From a virus, in IMG/VR virus record IMGVR_UViG_3300020421_002737, positions 1-27,458 of that record: DNA of 27,458 nt; one strand, written 5' to 3'. Below are positions 14,098 through 23,668 of this stretch, piece after piece (within the stretch, counting starts at the first letter, position 1; each line of letters starts with the position of its first letter). Under the pieces are notes generated by a model, which ran no database searches, had not been told where the DNA came from, and saw nothing but the letters and a program-made list of their open reading frames with translations. Position numbers and translations under genes: made by a program.

Positions 14098-15033
14098 TTA
14101 TGATTTATTAAGTCGTAAATAATATGTATTTACTGTTGTTTCTGTTCCGTCAGGAAACTCTTGAGCTCTATAGTCATCACCAACTTGTTGAGTTTGATAA
14201 TTACCTGATCCATTTAATTTTGTATCTGCCATACCAGAACCTCTAGCAACACCTGAACCACTTGTTCCTATATTGTAATCTATTTTATAACCATCTAAAG
14301 AAGCAGCGGCAGTATATTTAATTGCGTCACCTAGTAAAGTTTCAAAATCAACTTCTCCATATTCTTGTAAATCATTTGAACCACTAATATATAAACAAGG
14401 ATATGTTAAAGTGTTGTCTACACCATTAACTCTATGTAAATAATAACTTGTAATATTTGTAGGTTGGTCTAAAGTTTCAGGTATGTTTGCAGCCTGATAA
14501 GCAGAAGTATCTGCTCTTGTATCTACGAACACAGGATTTGCGTCAACTAAAGTTGAACCTGTTACCGATGTTGATGTTGAAATATGATATGTACCTGCTT
14601 GTGCTGAAGTTGTGGTTGCAGCTGCTAATTTATCTATTGCAGGATGCAAAAATGTATCTTTAACATCTTGTAAAGTCATCGCTTGAATATCTCCAGAAGC
14701 AGTATAATAAACAGGCCAAGTCTTTCCTGAATCTGATGGTGCTGTTCCACTAGTTAACGATTGATGAACTTTATCCCAACTAACAGTTACCGTTCCAGGT
14801 TCTGCTGTTGAAGCTTCATTAGGAAAAGAACTATTTGTTGAAGACATAGCACCTGCTTGTAATCTTGTATCTTCTATAGCACTCAAATTTCCATTTGAAC
14901 TTACTACACTTAAAGCAACTGATGGTGCAATTGAATATTGATAAACTGTCTGATTAATTATATCGTCAACCATAGAAGTTGACATCTGTTTTAAGTCGCC
15001 TGCAATATAATATAAAGGACTTCTGATTGCCAT
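14098..15033 (-). CDS. T4-like marine phage virion structural protein
   Basis: The protein has 311 residues. The start MAIRSPLYYIAGDLKQMSTS followed by MVDDIINQTVYQYSIAPSVA is characteristic of a structural protein conserved in marine T4-like phages. The middle holds TVSWDKVHQSLTSGTAPSDS and PVYYTASGDIQAMTLQDVKD. The remainder is a beta-rich T/S/N/G sequence that ends ETTVNTYYLRLNKS. AGGAGG six bases before the ATG gives strong translation. It lies 9 bases after the 283-residue gene. It is likely part of the tail or neck; neither an enzymatic motif nor a close T4 counterpart can be named. Confidence 0.8.
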   Translation of the reverse strand: MAIRSPLYYIAGDLKQMSTSMVDDIINQTVYQYSIAPSVALSVVSSNGNLSAIEDTRLQAGAMSSTNSSFPNEASTAEPGTVTVSWDKVHQSLTSGTAPSDSGKTWPVYYTASGDIQAMTLQDVKDTFLHPAIDKLAAATTTSAQAGTYHISTSTSVTGSTLVDANPVFVDTRADTSAYQAANIPETLDQPTNITSYYLHRVNGVDNTLTYPCLYISGSNDLQEYGEVDFETLLGDAIKYTAAASLDGYKIDYNIGTSGSGVARGSGMADTKLNGSGNYQTQQVGDDYRAQEFPDGTETTVNTYYLRLNKS

Positions 15034-15042
15034 TTAGTCCTC

Positions 15043-15894
15043 CTAACTTGTACTGCCAACTATAGTCTTTTGTGCTACTCCAGCTGAGTTTAATATTCGT
15101 AAAGTTACCGATGTTGCAAAGATACCACCGTCAGCATATCCTGTAGCGTTAGTTAATGCAACTGTTCCAGTTGAATCTGGAAAAGTTATTATTCTATCAG
15201 CTGTTGGTTCTGTCATAACTAAAGACAATTCATTTGCGTCTTCTGTATCTCCTTCAAATATAATTCTATCATCATTAATAACAGGAGCCGCTTTTATAAC
15301 TAAAAATTTATCAGGTCTATTAGATTGAATATATGGAAATCCACCTGATTCATAAAATCTTAAATTGCCTTTTATATTCATAGCGTCAGCTTCTATTTCA
15401 TCATTAAATTTAATTTGTGATGAATCAGTAGAACGAATTATATTACCTGCAATTTCTATTGTACCTATAGTACTTGTAGCACCTGTGATATTAATAGAAC
15501 CTGCTGTTAACGTTCCAGTTAATCCTACGTCACCACCAACACTTGTTATTTCTCCAGTTACCACTAAATTATTTGGAATGGTTACGTTATTTGCTAATCC
15601 AATTGTTAATGTATCAGGAGAAGAAACAACAGCAGTTATTTGATTTGAAGCACCAAAAAATCTAGCAGTTTGTCCTGCACCGACTTGCTGTATAGTTGAA
15701 GAAGAATCTTCCATCTTCCAACCTTCAGCAGCACCTACTTGAGCAGACAATTCATTAACAGCACCTATAACACTCGTTGCTGTTAACGAGGCGTCTAGTG
15801 TACCTATATCGCCAAAATCATCAGCCGCTAATGCGTTAAACTGTTGTCTAAACGTTTCTAGTGTATCTGTTATTGCTATATTTCTTACAGCCAT
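15043..15894 (-). CDS. Fibre-like virion protein with repeated fibre modules
   Basis: The protein has 283 residues. The N-terminal MAVRNIAITDTLETFRQQFN with ALAADDFGDIGTLDASL and VIGAVNELSAQVG is a helical head common to marine phage fibre proteins. A beta-rich body follows with repeated V-T-G / L-T-G-T-L-T-A-G-S-I strands (LVVTGEITSVGG, GLTGTLTAGSINIT). Towards the end, VMTEPTADRIITFPDSTGTV is the same module as in the 126-residue protein at 250-630. The ATG overlaps the stop of the small coiled-coil gene by one base. It is probably a fibre or whisker component. The receptor and the exact position in the virion are unknown. Confidence 0.75.
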   Translation of the reverse strand: MAVRNIAITDTLETFRQQFNALAADDFGDIGTLDASLTATSVIGAVNELSAQVGAAEGWKMEDSSSTIQQVGAGQTARFFGASNQITAVVSSPDTLTIGLANNVTIPNNLVVTGEITSVGGDVGLTGTLTAGSINITGATSTIGTIEIAGNIIRSTDSSQIKFNDEIEADAMNIKGNLRFYESGGFPYIQSNRPDKFLVIKAAPVINDDRIIFEGDTEDANELSLVMTEPTADRIITFPDSTGTVALTNATGYADGGIFATSVTLRILNSAGVAQKTIVGSTS

Positions 15895-16112
15895 TAGTTT
15901 TTAATTACCTTTGTTATTAAATCTTTTATTTCTCTTAATTCAGCCTTTAAATTATTTATCTCACTACAAACCATTCTCATTTTATCAGCACCTTTTTCTC
16001 TATCTTTAACTCTTTTCATATAAACACTATACTCATTACTTGTACGAACTATAGCGTTTGTATTTGTATCTCTTACTAAATCAGTATGTCCTTCAACTTT
16101 TAATACAGCCAT
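15894..16112 (-). CDS. Small coiled-coil virion-associated protein
   Basis: I choose the ATG at 16112 (MAVLKVEGHTDLVRDTNTNA), which lies just after the stop of the large gene; a longer frame from 16133 would overlap that gene. The product is 72 residues. The motif D-L-V-R-D-T-x-T-x-A-I at residues 10-20 is a hallmark of a small marine T4-like phage protein, followed by Y-S-V-Y-M-K-R-V and then a charged helix (NNLKAELREIKDLITKVIKN) likely to trimerise or dimerise. In related phages it sits between baseplate and fibre genes. The likely job is a connector or chaperone for fibres (inference). A weak AGAAA ribosome site and the four-base gap suggest coupling. Confidence 0.75.
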   Translation of the reverse strand: MAVLKVEGHTDLVRDTNTNAIVRTSNEYSVYMKRVKDREKGADKMRMVCSEINNLKAELREIKDLITKVIKN

Positions 16113-16116
16113 TTTC

Positions 16117-19100
16117 TTATATCGCCAAAGCAATTCCTCTCATATCTTTTATTCTAGGAGCGTAAGATGATACAGTTCCTTTCATAACAATTTTAACTTG
16201 GAATGAAGTAAAGTCTGTTAATCCACTTACTGAATATTTGTGTTCTTTAAATGTACTATCATTTTCAGAAGGATTAACTGCTGTGTCAGCACTTCCATCT
16301 GTATTGAATGGTATCCAATTTAAGTCTTCTATTTTTCTAACTTCTGAAGCACCTGATGTTCTAAAGAATAATTTTATTTCTGAACTTGAACGTATATTTG
16401 CTGTCAATCTAATATCAAGAGCAGTTGAGTTATTTTCTAATACAATCGGTCTTGTTAAGTAAACTCCAGCAGTTGACGTTCCTGTTTTTGCTGTATCAGA
16501 AACAAAGTCTGGTGTATTACCAGAAGTTGGACTATTTAATCTGTTTTGTATTACATAAGCACTTGCTCTTTGTAAATCTATAACTGGTGATAATTTTGTA
16601 TTTGTTGTTGACATTTCTACATTAACAAATAAAGATTTAATTCCTGCCATCTCATTTGTTTCATTTATTGTACTTGCAACCATTCCTGGTGCTGTCATAT
16701 AGATATTATCACTTTGAACAATAGAACTTGAATTTGCAACAGAAGTTAAACTAAATTCTGATTCTGAACCGTGTACAGATTTACCTGTAGTATCTCTTAA
16801 TTTATAAGATACAGAAGTACCTGGTAAATTCATTGAAGCAACATTTACGTTAAGAACATCATACAATCTATTTTGAGTAGCGGTTACACTATTACTTCCA
16901 ATATCTCCTGAAGAAGTTGCATTTGTAGAACCTGGTATTTGTATATCATAACTATCTAAAGTTATGTTTGAAATACTTGTATATGTTCCATTAATAGAAC
17001 TATGTGCTAATCCGTTATAAGTACCTGATGGTATTCCTGCAATGGTAACATTGTTTGATGTACTATGCATTCCGTGGTTTGGATGGTAAACTCTAACTAC
17101 GTCTGATCCGCTTGTTGTTCTAATTGGATTATTTTTAAGTTTTCTTGTTGGTAAGTCATCATTAACAAGTGAAATTCTACCAACTACGTTTGAAAATTCT
17201 GCTCTGTTTAATGTAAATTTAATATCTTCGTTTTGTTCAGCAGTCCAAGTTGAACCGTTTTGAGATTTAAACATAACACCAGCATATGGTTGTTGTGATA
17301 TTGTTCTATCTGAACCTATTACTGTTTCTCCTAGTCTTCCTACATAAGCAGTATACTCATTTGAGTTTGCTAATACAACAAAACAATATTCTGTATTTTC
17401 TTGTAAGTATACAGGACTTGCAAAATTAAATTTAGTTGCTGTTGTTCCATCAGCACTTATATTAACTGAACTTGGATTTAAACTTACTTCACTAAAAGGT
17501 AATATTGTTGATCCAGGATAACCATTTACAACTTCTCTTATTTGAACGGTAACTGGAATATTACTATCTTTAGTACCAAAGAATAAATCAACAGAAGTTA
17601 AGAATACACCACCAACATCATCAATCATAAATGTTTGTGCTAATGGGTCAACCCAACCTACTGTTCTTTCTGATTGTCTTGTTGACGTTCTTGTAATACT
17701 TCTATTTTCTGTAGTAGCATTTCTAACAAGTCTAGGTTCTCTAGTTGAAATAATTGTGTTTTGTACAGTTTCTAATATACCTCTAGCAACGTAATCTGCT
17801 TCTCCTGAAGTTTCTACGTCTGAACTTGTATCGTTTGTAGGTGAACTTGTTAATCTGAATACTCTTTGACCTGTTCTCCATCTAGGATTTGTATTAACAG
17901 TTGGATCAGGAATTGCAAAAGTACCTCCACAAGCACCACTAGCGTCTGATACTATATTACCTCCTAATGAACCACCTGATGGTGTACAATAAGAAGATAC
18001 ATCTATATTATCAAAGTAAGGATAAACTCTTGTATTTGGTTTTAATCTTGTAGCAGCAAAAGTTATTGTTCTACTTCTAACAAATGGAACAAAAGCAACT
18101 GATACAATTCTGTCACCTATTGAATTTCTTACAACTTGAGGAACTAATCTGTTTCTCATTCCTGTTCTTGATTGTTGAACTCCTTGAGCAGTTTCTACTT
18201 CGGTTCTTTGGAATACTCTTCTTCCAGCTCTTCCTCTTCCACCAACATCTCTACTTGCGACATCTCTAGGTGTTCCAGTCCAGAAATCTTGCCAATCGTT
18301 CCATACTGTTCCAATTTCTACACCGTTTAATGCGTTATTACCGAGACCAGAAACTAGAGTATCAAAACCTCCCACGTTATTGATAACTAACTCTGGTGCT
18401 CTTTCTGTTTCTTTCCACTCATCACTTGGTGGTGTTAAATCTATTGTACCTGACCAAGTAAATACATCAAATGGATTTACATTAACACTCTTACTTGCGA
18501 AAGGTTGTGTTATTAAAGCAGATTCAGTAAAAGGTAATGTTAAACAGTCTCCTGTTTTTTGATAATTTCCTGATGTTCTATCGGAAGCTAATATAGCAGT
18601 ACCATCGTCATCTGCCTCAATTAATTTAACTGCGTCCTCATTGAACATAGGTCTTAACTCACCTTGCGCCATATCAATAGATGATTTATAATCTACGTTT
18701 CCTACATCACCTATATTATGACCACTAAAGTTATCTACTATGATTCCATTTTTAAATCTGTCAAAACCATTAACGTCTTGAATTTGTAAATTTTGTGCTT
18801 GTGTTTCTAACATTGATAATTGAGTATAGTATTCCATATTCTCAATTCTATTTTCTAACTTACCAATATCTCTCATTGTGTATCTTCTGTTATCAACTTT
18901 CTTGATAATAATATCATCTAAAGTTAAAACGTAAGACGGTAATTCTAAAGTATATAAATGCATAGCACCTTCTAAAGTTTTAGGTACTTGCGGTACTAAA
19001 GCACTTGCACCTTCAACTACTTTAAAGTTTCCTTCTTTATCTAAAAAGATTTTATCTATTCTTGGTAAGTAATATTCAAAGTCAGAAGTAATATCTGTTC

Positions 19101-22100
19101 CAAATTTAACAACATCTGTTGTAGAAGCACCTGTACCGTCAAAACTACGGTCTACGTTACCACTATCTATTGTTGAAGCGTCATCTACTCTTGGTCTGAA
19201 ATCTAAACTATCTCTTAATTTATATTCTTTACCTGTTGTATCAGAAACATAACTTGGTATATTTTCGTATGCAACAATACCTCCGTATGAGTCTACATCA
19301 AAGTAATCTCCAGAACCGTGAGAGAAATAACTAAATGTAACCAATAATCTTCCAGTAGGTGTTAATGCACCAGTTTTTAAAACAAGTCTTCCTATATCAT
19401 ATAAGTTATCTCTTTGTCCTGTGTCTAAATTAAATCTGTCTGTAATATCAGTATCTCCTGATACAGCGTCTGTACTAAAGTTAGCAGCCATTTTAATAGA
19501 ATCTATTTGATAAACGTCTGCCTTACCTAAACCAATCGTTCCACTTTCTATAATTGATTGTGTAGCAACTTGTAATGTTGTTGCTGAGTTTAATGTTTTA
19601 GTTTTAGAACCTGCAACACTTCTATTAATTGTTGCTAAAATTTTTACTTTATGTCCAGCATAGTTAGCTCCAAAGTCTAACGTTAATGTTTTACCTGTAG
19701 GAGAACCAGATAATACAAATATTGGATCACCTTCGTGATTGTTTCCAGATAAACTTAATCCAGCACCAACTTCAGCAGCTGTACCTGATCCCATAGACAT
19801 AACTGAAACTGAAAAATCTTTTTCTACTAAAGAACTAAATGTTTCATTTGTTCCAGCAGTTATACTTGCGTCACCATTTGATGATAATGTTGCTGTAAAG
19901 TGTCTTCTTATTGAAAAGTTTGTATCTGTTATTCCAGAATTAGCTGTAGTTTTTAATGTTTTAACAGTTTCATTTGGCATTTCAAATATTGAAATATTTT
20001 TATTTGCGTCTTTAATTTCACCTCTTCCTCTAGTTATAGATGATTTGGTTACGTTTGCACCAGAATTAGTTGTTATATTGAAACTTGTATCACTAATAAC
20101 ATAACCTACTATTTTTGTTTCTATTAATCCATTATCCGTTCTATATGAAACTTTATCTCCAACTTTTAATTCATCTGTAAATCTTGTACCGTTTCCTGTA
20201 AATACTTTTGTACCACTTGAATTAGATACTGTTCCTGTCAAGGTAACATCTTTTGTTTTTACATCTGCTGTATATGCAGGTGAACCTGACATTGTAATTT
20301 GTTTAACATCTGTAGGTCCATAATTTCTTACACCTTTAAATCCGATTGTATCTGCTTGTATTGTTGCTGTGTTAGAAGAAGTACCACCTGTAATTGTTTC
20401 TCCTGGTGTAAACTCTCCTTGTACATTTGAAACTATAACAACTCCGTGTGTTGCTGTTCCACCAGTACCTGCGTTGGTTACGTTTACAGAAGTTGTTCCA
20501 TCTGCTTTATACAAATACCAATTTGAACCATCTGCTTCTCTTACTGTAAATGTTCCACCAGTTTCTACAGTTGAATCAATTGCCCAAGAACTACCAACAC
20601 CTGCAATTACAATTTGTTGTCCGTCTACTAAATTATGTGTACTAGCAATTTGTGCTTGTCCTGGATTTGCAGCTGTTATATTATTAATAGCTACTGTTTC
20701 TGCTGTTCCCATTTGTTGAACTGTAGCAGTAGCACCTGAAGTACTTCCTGTTACCGTTTCACCAGTTGTAAATGATTGTGCTTGTAAAATATTTAAATGA
20801 GTAAATGTTTCTATATCAAATAGATAATGTTTATAAACAGCACTTGTTAAAGTACCATTAGTAAATATATTGTTTGAAGCTGTACCAGTTGAATATTCAA
20901 ATCCTCTTGACTTAGCTCTTCCTATTGTATTAATACCTGAACCAGCACCTACATTAGGAGTACCTCTAACAGCAGTTGCTGTATCGTATAAGTTTACAGA
21001 TTTAAATGCTTCTGTATCTCCAGATACGAAACCAACGTCTGGTGAACCATATACATTATTTACTTCAAAATAATTTCCTAATTCAAATCTAGTTTTAAAA
21101 TTGTTTTCTGTATTAAACTCTCTTGTTTTATTAATATCAACAAAAGAAGTACCAATAGTTTCTATTTCATAACCTCTTACGTATGCTTTACCAGGTGATA
21201 ATCCTGCAGCTATTTTAGATTCTAAACCACCACTAGCAGAAGTATAGATACCTCTATTATTTCCTGATAGTAAATGTTCTCTTAAATCTAAATCAAAATC
21301 TCTTACTGCATAATCTCCTGATTCGTCAAACGTTCTACGAGCAAAAGTATCTTCTATTACAGCGTATTGTGTTGTTCTAACTTGGTTTTGAATAATACCA
21401 TTTTTTAATCTTAATAACTCTACAAAGTTTGCGTCATCTGTAGCAGTTAAAGATTTTTTATTTAATGTTAAAAGTATTTTAAATCTGTGAGCACCAGGAG
21501 CATTTACGTTTGATGTTCCTTGAGCGTTATCGTTTATACTTGCGTCATCATTAGGGGTTACAAAAGATTCTGTAACCGTTAAACCTACTCTATAAGATGG
21601 TGTGTTTGTGTATTTGTCAAGAACAATTGTTTGTCCTGAAACTTGTACGTGATATCCATTAATATAATAAACACCTTCTTGTACTTGAGCAGCTGCACCA
21701 GTGTGAACTGAAGCAACAGTTGCTGTTGCACTCGCACTATTAATTGTACAGTCTAAAGTTTCTGTAGCTGTAAATTGTGTTGCTGTATTATCTGTTCCAG
21801 TTTTTGTATATTTTACAAATAAAGTATCTGGATCAGTACCATCAGCAATAGATACACCTACAACTTTTGCAACAACGCCAGAAGTTGCGCCTGTTAAAAT
21901 AACTCCGTTATAATCTGCTAATGTTGAGTTTGATTTTGCTGAAAGTTTTATTGCGCTGTAATTTAAATCGTATCCAACTTCGCCAGGTATAACCATAGCG
22001 CCTTTTTCAAATAGATGGTCTGATACTCTCTCTACTTGATTCTGTAGTTGTGTCTGTGATTGTGTTAACTCTCTTGCTTGAACAGCAAATGCTGGTCTAA

Positions 22101-22179
22101 ACAATATTCTATGAAACTTTTTACTTTCGTTAAAGTCATCATAGTAAGGTGAGAGGTTAAAATCTGTTGGACTTGGCAT
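16117..22179 (-). CDS. Giant DUF4815-type baseplate/tail structural protein
   Basis: The protein has 2020 residues and is the largest gene of the window. The N-terminus (MPSPTDFNLSPYYDDFNESK, KFHRILFRPAFAVQARELTQ, SQTQLQNQVERVSDHLFEKG) is the DUF4815 signature seen in marine T4-like phages. The middle contains two F-x-x-G-E-x-x-T-G-x-T-S repeats near residues 468 and 588. An Arg/Gly-rich segment (RDVGGRGRAGRRVFQRTEVE) lies near 1315. RSRTITFAATRLKPNTRVYP follows near 1375. A C-terminal module (DPLAQTFMIDDVGGVFLTSV, SVDLFFGTKDSN, QPYAGVMFKSQNGS, IKFTLNRAEF, about 1510-1660) is common to phage baseplate proteins. A strong AGGGGAG ribosome site precedes the ATG. It lies directly after gp8, so it probably decorates or extends the baseplate, perhaps replacing T4 gp9-gp11 (inference). 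Confidence 0.9.
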   Translation of the reverse strand: MPSPTDFNLSPYYDDFNESKKFHRILFRPAFAVQARELTQSQTQLQNQVERVSDHLFEKGAMVIPGEVGYDLNYSAIKLSAKSNSTLADYNGVILTGATSGVVAKVVGVSIADGTDPDTLFVKYTKTGTDNTATQFTATETLDCTINSASATATVASVHTGAAAQVQEGVYYINGYHVQVSGQTIVLDKYTNTPSYRVGLTVTESFVTPNDDASINDNAQGTSNVNAPGAHRFKILLTLNKKSLTATDDANFVELLRLKNGIIQNQVRTTQYAVIEDTFARRTFDESGDYAVRDFDLDLREHLLSGNNRGIYTSASGGLESKIAAGLSPGKAYVRGYEIETIGTSFVDINKTREFNTENNFKTRFELGNYFEVNNVYGSPDVGFVSGDTEAFKSVNLYDTATAVRGTPNVGAGSGINTIGRAKSRGFEYSTGTASNNIFTNGTLTSAVYKHYLFDIETFTHLNILQAQSFTTGETVTGSTSGATATVQQMGTAETVAINNITAANPGQAQIASTHNLVDGQQIVIAGVGSSWAIDSTVETGGTFTVREADGSNWYLYKADGTTSVNVTNAGTGGTATHGVVIVSNVQGEFTPGETITGGTSSNTATIQADTIGFKGVRNYGPTDVKQITMSGSPAYTADVKTKDVTLTGTVSNSSGTKVFTGNGTRFTDELKVGDKVSYRTDNGLIETKIVGYVISDTSFNITTNSGANVTKSSITRGRGEIKDANKNISIFEMPNETVKTLKTTANSGITDTNFSIRRHFTATLSSNGDASITAGTNETFSSLVEKDFSVSVMSMGSGTAAEVGAGLSLSGNNHEGDPIFVLSGSPTGKTLTLDFGANYAGHKVKILATINRSVAGSKTKTLNSATTLQVATQSIIESGTIGLGKADVYQIDSIKMAANFSTDAVSGDTDITDRFNLDTGQRDNLYDIGRLVLKTGALTPTGRLLVTFSYFSHGSGDYFDVDSYGGIVAYENIPSYVSDTTGKEYKLRDSLDFRPRVDDASTIDSGNVDRSFDGTGASTTDVVKFGTDITSDFEYYLPRIDKIFLDKEGNFKVVEGASALVPQVPKTLEGAMHLYTLELPSYVLTLDDIIIKKVDNRRYTMRDIGKLENRIENMEYYTQLSMLETQAQNLQIQDVNGFDRFKNGIIVDNFSGHNIGDVGNVDYKSSIDMAQGELRPMFNEDAVKLIEADDDGTAILASDRTSGNYQKTGDCLTLPFTESALITQPFASKSVNVNPFDVFTWSGTIDLTPPSDEWKETERAPELVINNVGGFDTLVSGLGNNALNGVEIGTVWNDWQDFWTGTPRDVASRDVGGRGRAGRRVFQRTEVETAQGVQQSRTGMRNRLVPQVVRNSIGDRIVSVAFVPFVRSRTITFAATRLKPNTRVYPYFDNIDVSSYCTPSGGSLGGNIVSDASGACGGTFAIPDPTVNTNPRWRTGQRVFRLTSSPTNDTSSDVETSGEADYVARGILETVQNTIISTREPRLVRNATTENRSITRTSTRQSERTVGWVDPLAQTFMIDDVGGVFLTSVDLFFGTKDSNIPVTVQIREVVNGYPGSTILPFSEVSLNPSSVNISADGTTATKFNFASPVYLQENTEYCFVVLANSNEYTAYVGRLGETVIGSDRTISQQPYAGVMFKSQNGSTWTAEQNEDIKFTLNRAEFSNVVGRISLVNDDLPTRKLKNNPIRTTSGSDVVRVYHPNHGMHSTSNNVTIAGIPSGTYNGLAHSSINGTYTSISNITLDSYDIQIPGSTNATSSGDIGSNSVTATQNRLYDVLNVNVASMNLPGTSVSYKLRDTTGKSVHGSESEFSLTSVANSSSIVQSDNIYMTAPGMVASTINETNEMAGIKSLFVNVEMSTTNTKLSPVIDLQRASAYVIQNRLNSPTSGNTPDFVSDTAKTGTSTAGVYLTRPIVLENNSTALDIRLTANIRSSSEIKLFFRTSGASEVRKIEDLNWIPFNTDGSADTAVNPSENDSTFKEHKYSVSGLTDFTSFQVKIVMKGTVSSYAPRIKDMRGIALAI

Positions 22180-22189
22180 TTATCTCCCC

Positions 22190-23650
22190 TTAAAATTCTA
22201 TAATCAATTTGATATTTTCGGTCTGGTCTGCAGCTCTTGTAATTGGCGCTCTATTCTCAACATACACTACGTCTCCACTACCGTGGTCTAATTCAGAAGC
22301 TGAGTAACCACTAGAAAATGATTGACTATTAACTGTTCCTGTTGTTGTTGCTGGTGTTAAAGTTGCTGATGAACTTGCACCTGTAATTATATTAGTGCCA
22401 CTAAAAGCTGTTTGATTACCGTTAGTATCTACTCCCTCGTCATTGTGTCTTGTTTGCATAAAGTAAAGAATTTTATTTGTTGAGTCCCACTCAATAACTT
22501 TACCTACTGCACCAGTTGTTGCTTGTGTTATTTTCTCGTCAACTGTAAAGTTTGACGTATTAGAAGCTCCTACAACAGCTCTTGTTGCTCTTAATGTTGT
22601 AGATGTAGCAGCCGAACCTCCAGAACTTGGATCTCTCATTAGAGATACTTTTCTAAAATCGTTAGCAACGGTTACGTCACCAGAGTTTGCTGATTCAGTT
22701 CCTTCTAAACTTGTATTTAACATTACAAAGAAACCACCTAATTCTTCTACTGCATTAAATCCGTGTCCACCTTTTGGTTCAATCATTACATCTAATTCTG
22801 TACTAATTAATGATCCACCACCTTGAGCATTTATATCTGCAAGTCTAATATATCCATAAGTATAACCTGTTCCTGCGTTGGTTACTGTTACCGCTGAAAC
22901 GGCACCTGAAGCAATCGTTACCGATACTTGTCCATTTGAACCGTCTCCTCGTATTGCGATACCTGTATGTGTACCATCAGTACCAGCAGAACCTGCTGTT
23001 TTAATTTTTACTACGTTAATTGCGCCATCAATAGCAGCCGAACTAACTGTTGAGTTTGTTGAAACTGCCATAAAGTCAACTGATAAGAAATCAGCTTGTT
23101 GAGAAGCAGATAAAGTGTACATATATTTCCACTTGTATCCGTCAGCAGTTGATAAAATTGTTGTTGATGTTCCTGTTGGTTCAACTGTTGAAGTTGCACC
23201 ATTATTATTATCTAAACATTTGTATACGTTTCTTGCAGCTGATAAAACATAAAAAGTTGCGTCATATAAAGTAGACGCACCACTATTTGATGTTTGCGCT
23301 GTTGTTGTTCCAGTAATATATTCTCCGTAGTCGTGTCTGTAATAATCGTATACTGTGCCAGTTGTCCAATTTCTTCTAGGAACTACGAAAGAAACGTTAT
23401 TAGCTGTTACCTTTTTACAAGCTAACATATCGTCATATGTGAAATTTTGTGTGTTCTCGTTATCTGCTGGGGTTACAGGTAAAGCGTCTGTACCTTCGTT
23501 ATTTGTTCTTCCGTCACCTCTTGTAGAAGTAGTAAATCCTTGAGGTCTTCCTATTCCTAAATAGAAAGTATTACCTGAAGCTTCAGAAAACGCTTCTTGG
23601 AATTGTTCCGAGTTGTGTATTCTGAATTTATTTGTTATTATTGCTGGCAT
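22190..23650 (-). CDS. 8: Baseplate wedge protein gp8
   Basis: The protein has 486 residues. I recognise T4 gp8 from three stretches: the start (IITNKFRIHNSEQF against T4 IVTSKFRTEK), the early VVPRRNW (T4 VIPRRDW), and the very end VENRAPITRAADQTENIKLI (T4 MENRPPIIMAMDQTEEINIL, from memory). gp8 forms part of each baseplate wedge, contacting gp10/gp7 and gp6. It is about 150 residues longer than the 334-residue T4 protein; the extra material lies in the C-terminal half, including a repeat related to the DUF4815 protein. A late promoter box lies 18 bases upstream, and GAGGATAA serves as ribosome site. The symbol follows the T4 name. Confidence 0.88.
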   Translation of the reverse strand: MPAIITNKFRIHNSEQFQEAFSEASGNTFYLGIGRPQGFTTSTRGDGRTNNEGTDALPVTPADNENTQNFTYDDMLACKKVTANNVSFVVPRRNWTTGTVYDYYRHDYGEYITGTTTAQTSNSGASTLYDATFYVLSAARNVYKCLDNNNGATSTVEPTGTSTTILSTADGYKWKYMYTLSASQQADFLSVDFMAVSTNSTVSSAAIDGAINVVKIKTAGSAGTDGTHTGIAIRGDGSNGQVSVTIASGAVSAVTVTNAGTGYTYGYIRLADINAQGGGSLISTELDVMIEPKGGHGFNAVEELGGFFVMLNTSLEGTESANSGDVTVANDFRKVSLMRDPSSGGSAATSTTLRATRAVVGASNTSNFTVDEKITQATTGAVGKVIEWDSTNKILYFMQTRHNDEGVDTNGNQTAFSGTNIITGASSSATLTPATTTGTVNSQSFSSGYSASELDHGSGDVVYVENRAPITRAADQTENIKLIIEF

Positions 23651-23668
23651 TTATTATCCTCTTTCATA

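Noticed and set aside
13592-14098. Intrinsic terminators at operon ends
   Set aside because: No GC-rich hairpin followed by a T run could be found at 13592-13614, 3787-3794 or 14083-14098; T-rich runs there belong to coding sequence.
19739-20719. Two plus-strand frames of 121 and 116 residues within the giant structural gene
   Set aside because: They are proline/valine/alanine-rich shadows of threonine- and glycine-rich repeats on the coding strand; no ribosome site or family was seen.
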